The notes below the pieces were generated by a model, which searched no databases, was not told where the DNA came from, and saw nothing but the letters and a program-made list of their open reading frames with translations. A stretch of DNA of 64,000 nt, from assembly GCA_948614045.1 (NCBI GenBank), contig CAPFSK010000003.1, positions 25,698 through 89,697 on the forward strand. The letters run 5' to 3'. Below, in pieces: positions 53,219-61,422 of the stretch. The DNA is from an uncultured Candidatus Saccharibacteria bacterium. Lineage in GTDB: Bacteria; Patescibacteriota; Saccharimonadia; Saccharimonadales; Saccharimonadaceae. Both the position numbers and the translations under genes were made by a program. Position 1 is the stretch's first letter; each line of letters starts with the position of its first letter.

Positions 53219-53270
53219 TACGCAGTACTAGTTGCGTAAAAATCTTGTAGATGACCCAAGGAGGTCAAGA

Positions 53271-53999
53271 ATGGAGGAAAATATGTATCAGAAGTTCTTA
53301 TTAGGCGGAAACAAAGTAGAGGAAGCGGCATTTCTGGCCGGCTGTCGCACAATGATGGAAATTTTTGCCCACGCACCCGCTGACGGTTGCAGCGCAATTT
53401 TATCCCGCAACGATCCGGACTGGATCCTCTTTCTCTGTGAACAGGAAGCAGCACGCAAGCGGAGAGAGCAGCAGCAAATCGCCGAGACAATTGCTCAGAA
53501 TTACAGCGTTGACAAAGCTCAGTTCCGTGGCATGCTGCTGGACCGTGCCCGCGTCAATGACAACGGCGAAGACGTCGACGAAAATGGTAACGTTTGCGAA
53601 CGGCAGCCTTATCCGCGCCACTACTGGGACGATAGCGGCAACCAGCTCACAGAATCTGAATATGATCAGCTGTCATTCGAGCAGCAGGAAAAATGCGAAG
53701 AGACGCTGCTGATTGATCTTAAGAGCAAAATCGGCGACAAAACCCGCAGTTCCAGCGCCTATAATCGTCCGCTGATTGAACGCCTGCTTGTTGAGTTTCT
53801 GCCGCACGAGTCACCGACGATGCTAGGCCTGTATCTTGAGGAGCTTAGAAATGAGTCTAACGAAATTATACAGACTTATCGCGACCTCTTCGGACCCATA
53901 CTCGGCATCCATGACTTTATCACTGGCTTCGAAGCCTGGCTCAATGACGATGACGACGCGGACGCTCCGGACGATATTCCGAAAGACACCGAAAAATAA
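53271..53999 (+). CDS. Unrecognised cytoplasmic protein, 242 aa
   Basis: The protein is acidic and helical, without signal or membrane segment. It has three Cys, a central NYSVDKAQFRG region and an acidic DDDDADAPDD C-terminus. I do not recognise a family. The start has an ideal AAGGAGGT site 6 nt upstream. An earlier in-frame start at 53232 does not. The long leader with hairpin suggests regulated expression. Confidence 0.65.
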   Translation: MEENMYQKFLLGGNKVEEAAFLAGCRTMMEIFAHAPADGCSAILSRNDPDWILFLCEQEAARKRREQQQIAETIAQNYSVDKAQFRGMLLDRARVNDNGEDVDENGNVCERQPYPRHYWDDSGNQLTESEYDQLSFEQQEKCEETLLIDLKSKIGDKTRSSSAYNRPLIERLLVEFLPHESPTMLGLYLEELRNESNEIIQTYRDLFGPILGIHDFITGFEAWLNDDDDADAPDDIPKDTEK

Positions 54000-54025
54000 C
54001 CACCAACGATCACACTGAAAGCACA

Positions 54026-54059
54026 AAGCGTCAGAGTCTAACTCTGACGCGCTTTTTTA
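54026..54059. terminator. Shared terminator
   Basis: GCGTCAGAGT (54028-54037) pairs with ACTCTGACGC (54041-54050), with GCTTTTTT after it on the plus strand. The 3' end of ychF overlaps it on the other strand. Confidence 0.85.
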
Positions 54060-55040
54060 TACGTTGAACCGAAATTCCACTACATCCCCATCCTGCATCA
54101 CATACGTCTTCCCCTCAGTCCGAAGCTTACCCGCCGCTTTCACCGCCTGTTCGCTCCCCAGCTCTTTCAAATCGTCATATTTCATTACTTCCGCCGCAAT
54201 AAACCCACGTTCGAAATCCGTATGAATCGCGCCCGCCGCCTCTGGCGCCGTCGCACCTTGCTTTATCGTCCAGGCACGCACCTCTTTCTTCCCGGCCGTC
54301 AGGAAGCTCTGCAGCCCCAACGTCTTATACGTCGCCTTGATTAATTCTGCCAACGCATCCTCTTCGACGCCATATTCACGCAAAAATTCCTTCCGTTCCG
54401 CCGCATCCATGCCCGACATCTCCGCCTCCAGCTTCGCATTCACAAACACCGCCTGGCTCGGCGCCACACTTTCCGTGAGCTTCGCTTTCAATGCCTCGTC
54501 TTTCAGCTCTTTTTCATCAACGTTAAACATATAGATTACCGGCTTCTCCGTCAAATAGGGAATTATCTCCTCATTCGCGCCTTTTCCGGCATTTTTCTTC
54601 CGTTTCGCCTCGACACGTTCCCGGGTCTCAAGATCTGCCAGCTCCAACTCTGTCCGAATCACATCAATATCATGCTGCGGATCCTTCGATCCCTCTGCCC
54701 GAATCACATCGCCATCTTCAAACACCCGCACCACATGACAAATCACCTGGCACTCGCGAATATGCGCTAAAAACTTATTACCCAAACCTTCGCCCTTCGA
54801 CGCCCCCTCGACTAGCCCAGCAATATCGACGAATTCCACTGTCGCCGGTACCACCTTTTCCGTATCATACATTTTCGCAAGCACTTCCAGCCGTTCATCC
54901 GGCACCGGCACAATTCCGACATTCGGCTCAATCGTCGCAAACGGATAATTCGCCGCTAGCGCTCCCGCATTCGTCAAAGCATTAAACAAAGTTGACTTAC
55001 CCACATTCGGCAGTCCCACAATCCCAATCTTCAAGTTCAT
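54057..55040 (-). CDS. ychF: Redox-regulated ATPase YchF
   Basis: The 327-aa Obg-like ATPase has P-loop GLPNVGKST, NYPFATIEPNVG, DIAGLVEGAS, a coiled-coil insertion and the TGS domain (about 265-327, AWTIKQGATAPEAAG). NVDEKE replaces the NKxD guanine motif, consistent with ATP use. TATAAT lies six nt before the ATG at 55040, so I do not use the GTG two codons upstream. Confidence 0.95.
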   Translation of the reverse strand: MNLKIGIVGLPNVGKSTLFNALTNAGALAANYPFATIEPNVGIVPVPDERLEVLAKMYDTEKVVPATVEFVDIAGLVEGASKGEGLGNKFLAHIRECQVICHVVRVFEDGDVIRAEGSKDPQHDIDVIRTELELADLETRERVEAKRKKNAGKGANEEIIPYLTEKPVIYMFNVDEKELKDEALKAKLTESVAPSQAVFVNAKLEAEMSGMDAAERKEFLREYGVEEDALAELIKATYKTLGLQSFLTAGKKEVRAWTIKQGATAPEAAGAIHTDFERGFIAAEVMKYDDLKELGSEQAVKAAGKLRTEGKTYVMQDGDVVEFRFNV

Positions 55041-55114
55041 ATCCACATTATACTATATCCCCGATAAAAGACCAAATCTCGGCAGAGCGGCTGAGATATG
55101 CTATAATAGACTAT

Positions 55115-55873
55115 ATGATTGGCATCGCCATTATTCTCATCCTTGCGATTTACCTCGCTTTTTTGAATCCAATTTTCCGCACCCAAAAAGCCGAAGAACC
55201 CCGCAGCGCGCGTTATGATATGCAAATGAAAAAGCTCTGGAACGCCGCCCAAACTTCGATGCGTGACCAGAAACCTCTTCGCGCCGAAAAAGCCCTCCTC
55301 ACGATTCTCAAATTCGACGAGAAAAACGCCGCCGCTTATAACCGTCTCGGTATTCTCTATGCCAAGGAGCAGAAGTTCGACGAAGCGATTGAATGCTTTG
55401 AGATCGCGCAATCGCTCGACAGTAATCCGTCTTGTCTTCACAATGTCGGTCTGATTTACCTTGAGACTGGCGCTTATGAGAAGGCTGCAATGGCCTTCGA
55501 ACAAGCGATTGAACTCGAAAACACCGTCCCTGCGCGCTATATTGCGCTCGCAAAGGCCAGGGAACGCCTAGGCCAGACCAAGGCTGCCGTCGACGCCCTC
55601 GAAAGTGCCTTCGCCCTCGACCAAAATACGAACACTCTACGTCAAATTCTCGCGATTCACGAAATGACCGGTGACACCGCCGCTCTTGCCGACCTCACCG
55701 CTCGCATTGAAACACAAATCGCCAAAGAATCCGCCAGCAAGCCCCGCCAGGCTCGCCGTACGACTACACGCAAAACCCCAGCTAGAGCAACCACTGCGCG
55801 TAAGACCAGTACAGCCGTGCGCAAACCTGCGACTCGCCGTACAAGCACAACGGTACGCCGCAAACAAATCTAA
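55115..55873 (+). CDS. TPR membrane protein with a basic tail
   Basis: The 252-aa protein has an N-terminal helix (1-20), then at least four TPR units (about 55-200; AYNRLGILYAKEQKFDEAIE is one) and an Arg/Thr/Ala-rich tail (about 208-252). The TPR part should be cytoplasmic, and the tail may bind nucleic acid. TATAAT ends 7 nt before the ATG. LRCL cassette 5 abuts its stop codon in the opposite direction. Confidence 0.85.
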   Translation: MIGIAIILILAIYLAFLNPIFRTQKAEEPRSARYDMQMKKLWNAAQTSMRDQKPLRAEKALLTILKFDEKNAAAYNRLGILYAKEQKFDEAIECFEIAQSLDSNPSCLHNVGLIYLETGAYEKAAMAFEQAIELENTVPARYIALAKARERLGQTKAAVDALESAFALDQNTNTLRQILAIHEMTGDTAALADLTARIETQIAKESASKPRQARRTTTRKTPARATTARKTSTAVRKPATRRTSTTVRRKQI

Positions 55874-56234
55874 CATTAGCGCCTGGGTAGAGGCAGCGGA
55901 GGGGGAAACCGTACCAACGGTAGTTGACGGTCGATGTAGTAAAAGCTGGAGTAACTGAACGGAGATAATAGGCGTAGGTAGCCGAATTGGATGTACGCGA
56001 CCATGCGCTACTCTCGAGGCCGACGTAGCCTGCGTTCCCGTAGTACAGAGTGATGTAACCGCTACGGACAAAAGCCAATGGTAACTGTACTATGGTGGTG
56101 GCGCCGGTGGTACCGGAAGTAGCATTGTACTGGTTCAGCAGATTATAGAAGCTTCCAGATACGTTGTTGTTCGCTGTTCCGGACAAATAGGTTGAGGTTA
56201 AAATAATTCCAAAAATCTTAACCTCAACTCAACC
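55874..56234 (-). repeat. LRCL cassette 5 (longest)
   Basis: The minus strand has an open frame from a stop near 56234. It encodes LTSTYLSGTANNNVSG, then FYNLLNQYNATSG, TTGATTIVQLPLAFVRSG, a variable centre with AWSRT, and FPLRCLYPG. It shows the most upstream sequence of the parent domain. The only starts are weak (TTG at 56186). After YPG the frame runs on antisense into the TPR gene instead of stopping, so the copy is truncated at its 3' end. Confidence 0.8.
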
Positions 56235-56290
56235 TCGTAACAGGGGTGAGAAGTAAGGGCGAGGTTAAAAAAATCGAAAAAATTTAACCT
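56192..56290. repeat. Two AGGTTAA inverted repeats
   Basis: TTGAGGTTAA (56192-56201) pairs with TTAACCTCAA (56218-56227), and AGGTTAAA (56262-56269) with TTTAACCT (56283-56290). The two hairpins share the same arm sequence. They lie at the 5' end of cassette 5. Confidence 0.5.
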
Positions 56291-56317
56291 AAGAGAAATC
56301 GCCAAACGAACAAAAAA

Positions 56318-56393
56318 TGGAGCCGTGTGTCGGCTCTGCCCCGACGACCTGCCGCTTACAAGGCGGCTGCTCTACTAACTGAGCTAACACGGC
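56318..56393 (-). tRNA. tRNA-Thr (UGU), atypical T-loop
   Basis: The minus-strand cloverleaf is well paired, with anticodon loop CTTGTAA, normal D-arm and encoded CCA. The T-stem GTCGG/CCGAC encloses GGCAGAG instead of a TTCRA-type loop, so U54, U55 and A58 are missing. Confidence 0.9.
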
Positions 56394-56494
56394 AACTACC
56401 TCCAGTTTACCAAATCTTGCCAAAAATCGCAAGGTTTGCTACAATAAAACCAGCCATTATGGCCACATGGGGCTTCTCTATGAAGCTCCACCAC

Positions 56495-56579
56495 GCTGGA
56501 ATCGTCTAGTGGCAATGACAAGAGACTGTAAATCTCTCGGCTTCGGCCTTCGTAGGTTCGAGTCCTACTTCCAGCACCA
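56495..56579 (+). tRNA. tRNA-Tyr (GUA)
   Basis: An 85-nt class II tRNA with anticodon loop CTGTAAA, a long variable arm (GGCTTCGGCC) and T-arm GGTTCGAGTCC. CCA is encoded. Confidence 0.95.
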
Positions 56580-56580
56580 G

Positions 56581-56619
56581 TAGAAAATATTCTAGACAAA
56601 TTGTCTAGAATATTTTCTA
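56581..56619 (+). terminator. Terminator of tRNA-Tyr
   Basis: A perfect 19-bp inverted repeat beginning TAGAAAATATTCTAGACAA, with one unpaired base at its centre, follows the tRNA at once. It may also work as an RNase processing site. Confidence 0.7.
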
Positions 56620-56703
56620 CTAAACAACTCTAAGATACGAACAGTGGTGCCTAGCTCGAAACTTCCTTTTTCACTACTCTTATGCTAAAATAAGCTCAAT
56701 ACT

Positions 56704-57306
56704 ATGAAACCTCGAACCGAACAAGTTAAATCCAAGCACAAGACCCAGACCAAAATCTTAAATTACATTCTCTTCTTTTTTGTCTGCGCTTTCATCGGTT
56801 GGATCTGGGAAATCATCCTTACCCTTATTCAAACCGGAAATATCGTCAATCGTGGCGTCCTCCACGGCCCCTGGCTACCAATTTACGGCTTTGGCGGCGT
56901 CGGCATTCTACTCCTCGTCGGTCATCTCCGCAAATATCCGCCCCTAGTTTTCCTTACTTCTGCCGTATTTTGTGGATTGATGGAATACCTTACCGGTTGG
57001 TATCTTGAAGCCGTCAAACATATGAAATGGTGGGACTACAGCCACATGTTATTTAACCTCCATGGCCGCGTCTGTCTCCTCAGCGTTCTTTGTTTCGGAC
57101 TCTGCGGGCTGTTTGTCATCTACGTTATTTATCCGCGTTTTCACGATACCTTCGCCAAACTCAAAGTTCGGCCGAAACAAATCATCTGCAGCATTCTTGT
57201 CGTATTGTTTATCGCCGATTTCATCTACTCCATCGACCATCCCAATACTGGCCAGGGAATTACGAGCGAAATCGTCAATACCGTCATCAACCACGACTCC
57301 GATTAA
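56704..57306 (+). CDS. CmpB-family putative permease
   Basis: The 200-aa polytopic protein belongs to the family named putative ABC transporter permease (ABC_trans_CmpB). It has about five helices, WIWE in the first, [17 protein letters not shown] after it, and [19 protein letters not shown] in the fourth. Transport has not been shown for this family. TAAAAT lies 12 nt before the ATG. Confidence 0.8.
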   Translation: MKPRTEQVKSKHKTQTKILNYILFFFVCAFIGWIWEIILTLIQTGNIVNRGVLHGPWLPIYGFGGVGILLLVGHLRKYPPLVFLTSAVFCGLMEYLTGWYLEAVKHMKWWDYSHMLFNLHGRVCLLSVLCFGLCGLFVIYVIYPRFHDTFAKLKVRPKQIICSILVVLFIADFIYSIDHPNTGQGITSEIVNTVINHDSD

Positions 57307-57355
57307 GATTTCACGGTTTACAGCGCTGGATTTTCGTGATAAAATAGGACGTATT

Positions 57356-57565
57356 ATGGCAAAGAAAAGTAATACGAAACGCAAGTTAGTCGGCTTAGTT
57401 TCCGAGGAGTCTGGTATTCGTCAGTATTATACGAAGAAAAATACGATGAACACTCCCGACAAGCTAACGCTGCGCAAATACGACCCCGTACTGCGCAAGC
57501 ACGTCGTTTTCACCGAGACCAAGAAAAACCTCGGCCGCAACGAAGTCAAAGAAAAGAAGCGCTAA
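57356..57565 (+). CDS. rpmG: Ribosomal protein L33
   Basis: The 69-aa protein has the L33 core ([41 protein letters not shown]). The zinc-binding Cys pairs are absent, as in the zinc-independent (C-minus) form. It is about 15 residues longer than E. coli L33. A TAAAAT box lies ten nt before the ATG. A terminator follows. Confidence 0.93.
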   Translation: MAKKSNTKRKLVGLVSEESGIRQYYTKKNTMNTPDKLTLRKYDPVLRKHVVFTETKKNLGRNEVKEKKR

Positions 57566-57583
57566 GCCGCGAAGCCTAGTACT

Positions 57584-57627
57584 ATAGGGTGCTATAGCCG
57601 TCTTGCACGCGTAGCACCCTATTTTCT
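57584..57627. terminator. Terminator
   Basis: ATAGGGTGCTA (57584-57594) pairs perfectly with TAGCACCCTAT (57612-57622), then TTTCT. It lies between rpmG and the convergent GH57 gene. Confidence 0.8.
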
Positions 57628-59119
57628 ACTCAATCACCAACTTTTTGATAATCTTTCGCACCGCGTGCGTTTTCTTTTTCTGCACAACTGGCACAGCTTC
57701 AACCTCTTCCTCTGCTTCTACTTCCTCTCGCTGCCCCAATCTCTGCACCGGCACATCCAAGCCTTCGTCCGTCTGTATTTGTACATGCACCGCCCCACTC
57801 GCCGTCCCCGCACTTTTACCAAAATTCACCTTCACCGCACTATCATCAACTGTCGGCTCAACCTTCCGCTCCACATCACCTCGGTCGCGCTTCTTTGTAT
57901 ACGCCCGCGAAATCTCTACCGCCTGCGTCTTTTTAATCTCCTCCGCGCGCCGTTTCAAGTCATCGACAATCGCCGTCACTCGCGCCATCATGCTCGAATC
58001 CACACCTTTATGATAATCCGCCAAGGTCAACCGTCGCCAATCCGCCGACAACTTTTCATCTTCACTTGCCAAGATCTGTCGCCGTACTCCGTAGACTAGC
58101 TCGCTCAACTTAACTTGATCTTCTCGCCCCAACCACTTCGGCAACTTATTCTCAATCCCCCTCTTCAGCACCAACCCCGCCCCCTGCTCGTCGTCGCTCT
58201 TCTCTGCATCTCCACGCCAGCTCACCGTCTCCTTGATCGAAAGCTCCGCCGTCGGCGTCTCCACCATACAAGCCTCGGCCGCCGTCGCAAACTTCTGATT
58301 CTCACCATCTAGCCATGTCGCAATTAGCTCATCGAAAAATCCAATCACGCCCCGCTCTCGTTGCTGCGCCAAAACCTGCGCGTCAAAATACAAATTCACC
58401 AATCCACCGCGCAACATATCCAAGTCCAACATCTTCCGAAACTTTTCCACTGACAAGACTTTCCTCGCCTCGCCCTCTTCCGTCTTTTTCTCCACCAACA
58501 GAGAATCATCTCCCCGCTCAATCAATTCCGACAAATGCGAATTCCTTACCAAGAGTCGCAAATACTCGCACCCTGCCGCTTCATAAACATGATTCGGGCT
58601 GCGCCAATCCAGTACTCGCGCCGACCCCCCGACCAACATCCCCGCGAACCCAAATTCCTCCGCCCATTTTCCGGCCGCATCATTATATATTAACTCTGGC
58701 AAAGCAAAAATCCGCCCTGTCACTCCAAAAAGTCGCTCAATCTGGTCTTGATATTTTCGCACCTGCTCCGCCAACTCATCCTGCGCATAGAAAAACGCCA
58801 AGGAATAATAATATGGCACCGACACCAACTCCACCCGCTCCATCTTCACCAACTTTTTCAAACGCTCAACCAGCATCGCATCATATTTTTCTGCCTGCTC
58901 CAGCCACGCTCCGGAAACTATCAGTGAAAAATGCAAGTCCTTATACTTCTGCGTATTCCGCTCCAAGAGCGCAAAAAAAGGCTGATAAATCTCCTTATTC
59001 GCTTGCTGAAAAACCCTTTCGCTCGCAAAATAATCCGGATTCTCACCACCAGTATCATCTCCTAAATCTCGCAATTCATAGGGCGCATGTAGCTGAAATC
59101 CAAGCTGAATTACCCGCAT
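57626..59119 (-). CDS. GH57-like glycoside hydrolase with a charged tail
   Basis: The 497-aa protein matches the (beta/alpha)7 GH57 fold of alpha-amylase or branching enzymes: FQLHAPYELRD at the start, HFSLIVSGAWLEQ, ELVSVPYYYSLAFF, the region FALPELIYND with the candidate catalytic Glu (about 141), and a late FDELIATWLDG. The C-terminal 110 residues are charged and disordered-looking. Most likely acts on glycogen-like glucans, though the substrate is inferred. Confidence 0.8.
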   Translation of the reverse strand: MRVIQLGFQLHAPYELRDLGDDTGGENPDYFASERVFQQANKEIYQPFFALLERNTQKYKDLHFSLIVSGAWLEQAEKYDAMLVERLKKLVKMERVELVSVPYYYSLAFFYAQDELAEQVRKYQDQIERLFGVTGRIFALPELIYNDAAGKWAEEFGFAGMLVGGSARVLDWRSPNHVYEAAGCEYLRLLVRNSHLSELIERGDDSLLVEKKTEEGEARKVLSVEKFRKMLDLDMLRGGLVNLYFDAQVLAQQRERGVIGFFDELIATWLDGENQKFATAAEACMVETPTAELSIKETVSWRGDAEKSDDEQGAGLVLKRGIENKLPKWLGREDQVKLSELVYGVRRQILASEDEKLSADWRRLTLADYHKGVDSSMMARVTAIVDDLKRRAEEIKKTQAVEISRAYTKKRDRGDVERKVEPTVDDSAVKVNFGKSAGTASGAVHVQIQTDEGLDVPVQRLGQREEVEAEEEVEAVPVVQKKKTHAVRKIIKKLVIE

Positions 59120-59231
59120 TTTACCTCACTCTCAAGCATTACTACTATCATTTTAGCATATTTTCGTCAATTTGTGCTACAATTAAAGGGCGTATCCCGG
59201 ATATTCAACCGACGGATACCGGCAGCATTTA

Positions 59232-59305
59232 GGGGCGTAGTACAATGGCTAGTATAGCGGTCTCCAAAACCGTAGATGTGAGTTCAATTCTTGCCGCCCC
59301 TGCCA
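59232..59305 (+). tRNA. tRNA-Trp (CCA)
   Basis: The cloverleaf has anticodon loop CTCCAAA, T-arm GTTCAATTC and encoded CCA. A CCA anticodon reads only UGG, which agrees with UGA being used as stop in this window. Confidence 0.95.
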
Positions 59306-59321
59306 TAATACTTTACATATT

Positions 59322-59876
59322 ATGTATACTTTCGATCCAGACAAACTTAATCAAAAATTCACCGAACTTATTAATACTGTTGACGACCCGAATCTACGCG
59401 AAGTTATGCACCGTCGGCTCAAGCGCAATTCACACTTAGTCGTTGGCGCAATCTTAGTCGATAAAGAAAATAAAATCTGCCTCATACAAGAAGCAAAAGG
59501 TCCTTGGGCTAACAAATGGAATCTGCCCATTGGGCATCTAGAGCACGGTGAGACTATACTACAAGGCGCACGACGCGAAGTCAAGGAAGAAACCGGCTAT
59601 GACGTAGAATTGACCGAGCTTCTGCCATTGCAGAATGCCTCGTGCGAGAACGTTTTTCGGATACTTTACACCGGAAAAGTCATCGGTGGTTCTCCAAAAG
59701 AACGCACAAAAAGTGACACTTCCGCCGTCGACTGGTTCACTTTTAATGAAATCCAACAAAAACTTATCAAGCAAGAACTCCGAGACATCGGAGTCTGGTA
59801 CGACATCTTACTATACCAAAATAGTGACAGGCTACCGCTAAATACAATCAAAGACGTAGAGTATACTGAACTATGA
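59322..59876 (+). CDS. Nudix hydrolase
   Basis: The 184-aa protein has a canonical Nudix box beginning GHLEHGE (about 71) and continuing with RREVKEETGY, all metal ligands present. A WNLPIGH strand precedes it. The substrate is unknown. It overlaps the DHH gene by 4 nt (ATGA), so both nucleotide-type hydrolases are coupled. No clear ribosome site is seen at the start. Confidence 0.87.
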   Translation: MYTFDPDKLNQKFTELINTVDDPNLREVMHRRLKRNSHLVVGAILVDKENKICLIQEAKGPWANKWNLPIGHLEHGETILQGARREVKEETGYDVELTELLPLQNASCENVFRILYTGKVIGGSPKERTKSDTSAVDWFTFNEIQQKLIKQELRDIGVWYDILLYQNSDRLPLNTIKDVEYTEL

Positions 59877-60766
59877 TTTGGCTACCCATCGTTGGAAACT
59901 ATTGCGAAATTGACGCCTACGCCTCCATTCTCGCCTATGCAGATTTACTAAACCAACGCCATAAACCCGCCAAAACTTATATTCCGTTCACGCCGAACTA
60001 TAGCGTCCCGACCGAACTCCGCATTAAAGACTTGGAAAATACTCACTTCGATATGAGACCCGATGATCAGGTTATTATTCTTGATGTCTCCGTTCCGGAA
60101 GCTATCAATAGGTTAGTCCCCGATAACCAAATCCTCGAACTCATCGACCATCATCCAGGATACGAGGAATATTGGCATGAAAGAATTGGAAACCACGCCA
60201 TCATTGAACCAATCGGCGCCGTAGCAACTTCAATCTTTGAGTGGTGGGGAGAATGCTGGGATTACGAAAAAATGTCTCCAGCTATCGCCAAGCTCCTCCT
60301 CGCCGCCATCCTTGATAATACTCTCAACTTCAACGCCAATATCACGACCGACCGCGACCGCAACGCCGCTAAAACGCTAGCAACAATCGCCAAAATGCCA
60401 CTCGACGTTTTTACGAAATGGTATTTCTCTAAGGTCAGCGATACGATCACAGGACATCTTACCGACTCATTACTCAATGATTGCAAGACTGTTCAAAATC
60501 TCCATTTCGCTCAACTAACGCTTTGGAATGCGACAAAAATTCTACAAAACCCTACTATAATCTCCGCCGCTATGAATTCGCACCATACTAATTGGATCGC
60601 CAGTATTATTAGCATCTCCGAGCGCAAAAACTATTTTATCGCAAGTTCTAATAAGACCATACAACCTTTCATAGAACTACTAGATCTAAAACTCAAAAAC
60701 TCTATCTACCAATCACACGGCATTTATCTACGCAAAGAAATCATCGCCAAAATACTTGCGCACTAA
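59873..60766 (+). CDS. DHH-family phosphoesterase
   Basis: The 297-aa protein resembles manganese-dependent pyrophosphatases and exopolyphosphatases: YCEIDAYAS (Asp motif I), VIILDVS (motif II), IDHHPG (motif III, DHH) and LLAAILDNTLNF (motif IV). The C-terminal DHHA2 part is short. It likely hydrolyses pyrophosphate, short polyphosphate or a nucleotide with Mn2+. LRCL cassette 6 starts exactly at its stop codon. Confidence 0.85.
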   Translation: MIWLPIVGNYCEIDAYASILAYADLLNQRHKPAKTYIPFTPNYSVPTELRIKDLENTHFDMRPDDQVIILDVSVPEAINRLVPDNQILELIDHHPGYEEYWHERIGNHAIIEPIGAVATSIFEWWGECWDYEKMSPAIAKLLLAAILDNTLNFNANITTDRDRNAAKTLATIAKMPLDVFTKWYFSKVSDTITGHLTDSLLNDCKTVQNLHFAQLTLWNATKILQNPTIISAAMNSHHTNWIASIISISERKNYFIASSNKTIQPFIELLDLKLKNSIYQSHGIYLRKEIIAKILAH

Positions 60767-60990
60767 TTCCGGCGCCACCACCATAGTACAGTTACCATTG
60801 GCTTTTGTCCGTAGTGGGTATGTCTACCTAGACAACGGCGGCATCGGCTACATCGGTTATGAAGGCGACTACTGGACGCGTACGGCAATCTTCTCGTCCT
60901 ACGCCTACTACCTGCTCTTCGGTCCTACAACCGTCACTCCGTCGGACGGTTACGATCACTATGGCGGTTTCCCCCTCCGCTGCCGTACCG
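60766..60990 (+). repeat. LRCL cassette 6
   Basis: The plus strand encodes SGATTIVQLPLAFVRSG, a variable centre with YWTRT, and GFPLRC. The right edge is cut after CTCCGCTGCC, so the final Leu and YPG are lost and the frame runs into unrelated sequence. Its DNA from GGCGCCACCACCATAG to the FVRSG codons matches cassette 5 almost base for base. Confidence 0.82.
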
Positions 60991-61013
60991 GAAGCCAATG
61001 GAAGAATGGAGAA

Positions 61014-61123
61014 GAGAAATAGCTACTCTCAGGAATCTTCGCGACCAACGGGGAGCGAGCGAAGCGCAGACCCGCCCGTAACGACGGGACGGGTCAAGCG
61101 GGTCCTGAAAGTAGCTATTTCTC
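61014..61123. repeat. Structured inverted repeat between cassettes 6 and 7
   Basis: A 21-bp arm (61014-61034, starting GAGAAATAGCTACT) matches the inverse of 61103-61123 with one mismatch. Inside are two smaller hairpins: CTTCGC/GCGAAG and GACCCGCCCGT/ACGGGACGGGTC. Weaker symmetry continues outward into the cassettes. Confidence 0.75.
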
Positions 61124-61140
61124 ATTTTCCTTTTCCTCCA

Positions 61141-61401
61141 TTAGGCACTACCTGGGTAGAGGCAGCGGAGGGGGAAACCATACCAACGACCGCCGTTACC
61201 TGACGGGTAGATGTCCGTAGGGTTGAAGCTCAGGTAGTAGGCGCCAGTAGACGACCTGGCCGTACGCGACCGGCCATACCCATCGCGACCGACGCCGCTA
61301 GCTGAACCGCTATTTAGATCGACGTTGCCGCTACGGACAAAAGCCAATGGTCCTAATGCTCCATAAGAGGAGGCACTTTTTCTTCCTAGACCCCGCCGCA
61401 T
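61141..61401 (-). repeat. LRCL cassette 7
   Basis: The minus strand encodes LGPLAFVRSG, a variable centre with GRSRT (Trp replaced by Arg), and FPLRCLYPGSA before a stop. An in-frame ATG 24 codons upstream has no ribosome site. The sequence after the stop (TAATGGAGGAA) resembles that after cassette 1. It faces cassette 6 tail to tail. Confidence 0.8.
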
Positions 61402-61422
61402 CCTTCATGTTATGATAAAAAT

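Noticed and set aside
59232..59305. UGA read as an amino acid, as in SR1/Gracilibacteria
   Set aside because: Gene ends at TGA agree with family lengths (for example the stop of fic at 33026-33028), and the Trp tRNA has a CCA anticodon.
1326..61401. CRISPR array made of the repeated cassettes
   Set aside because: The repeats are about 200 bp, dispersed over 60 kb and coding-like. No short regular repeats with spacers and no cas genes are present.
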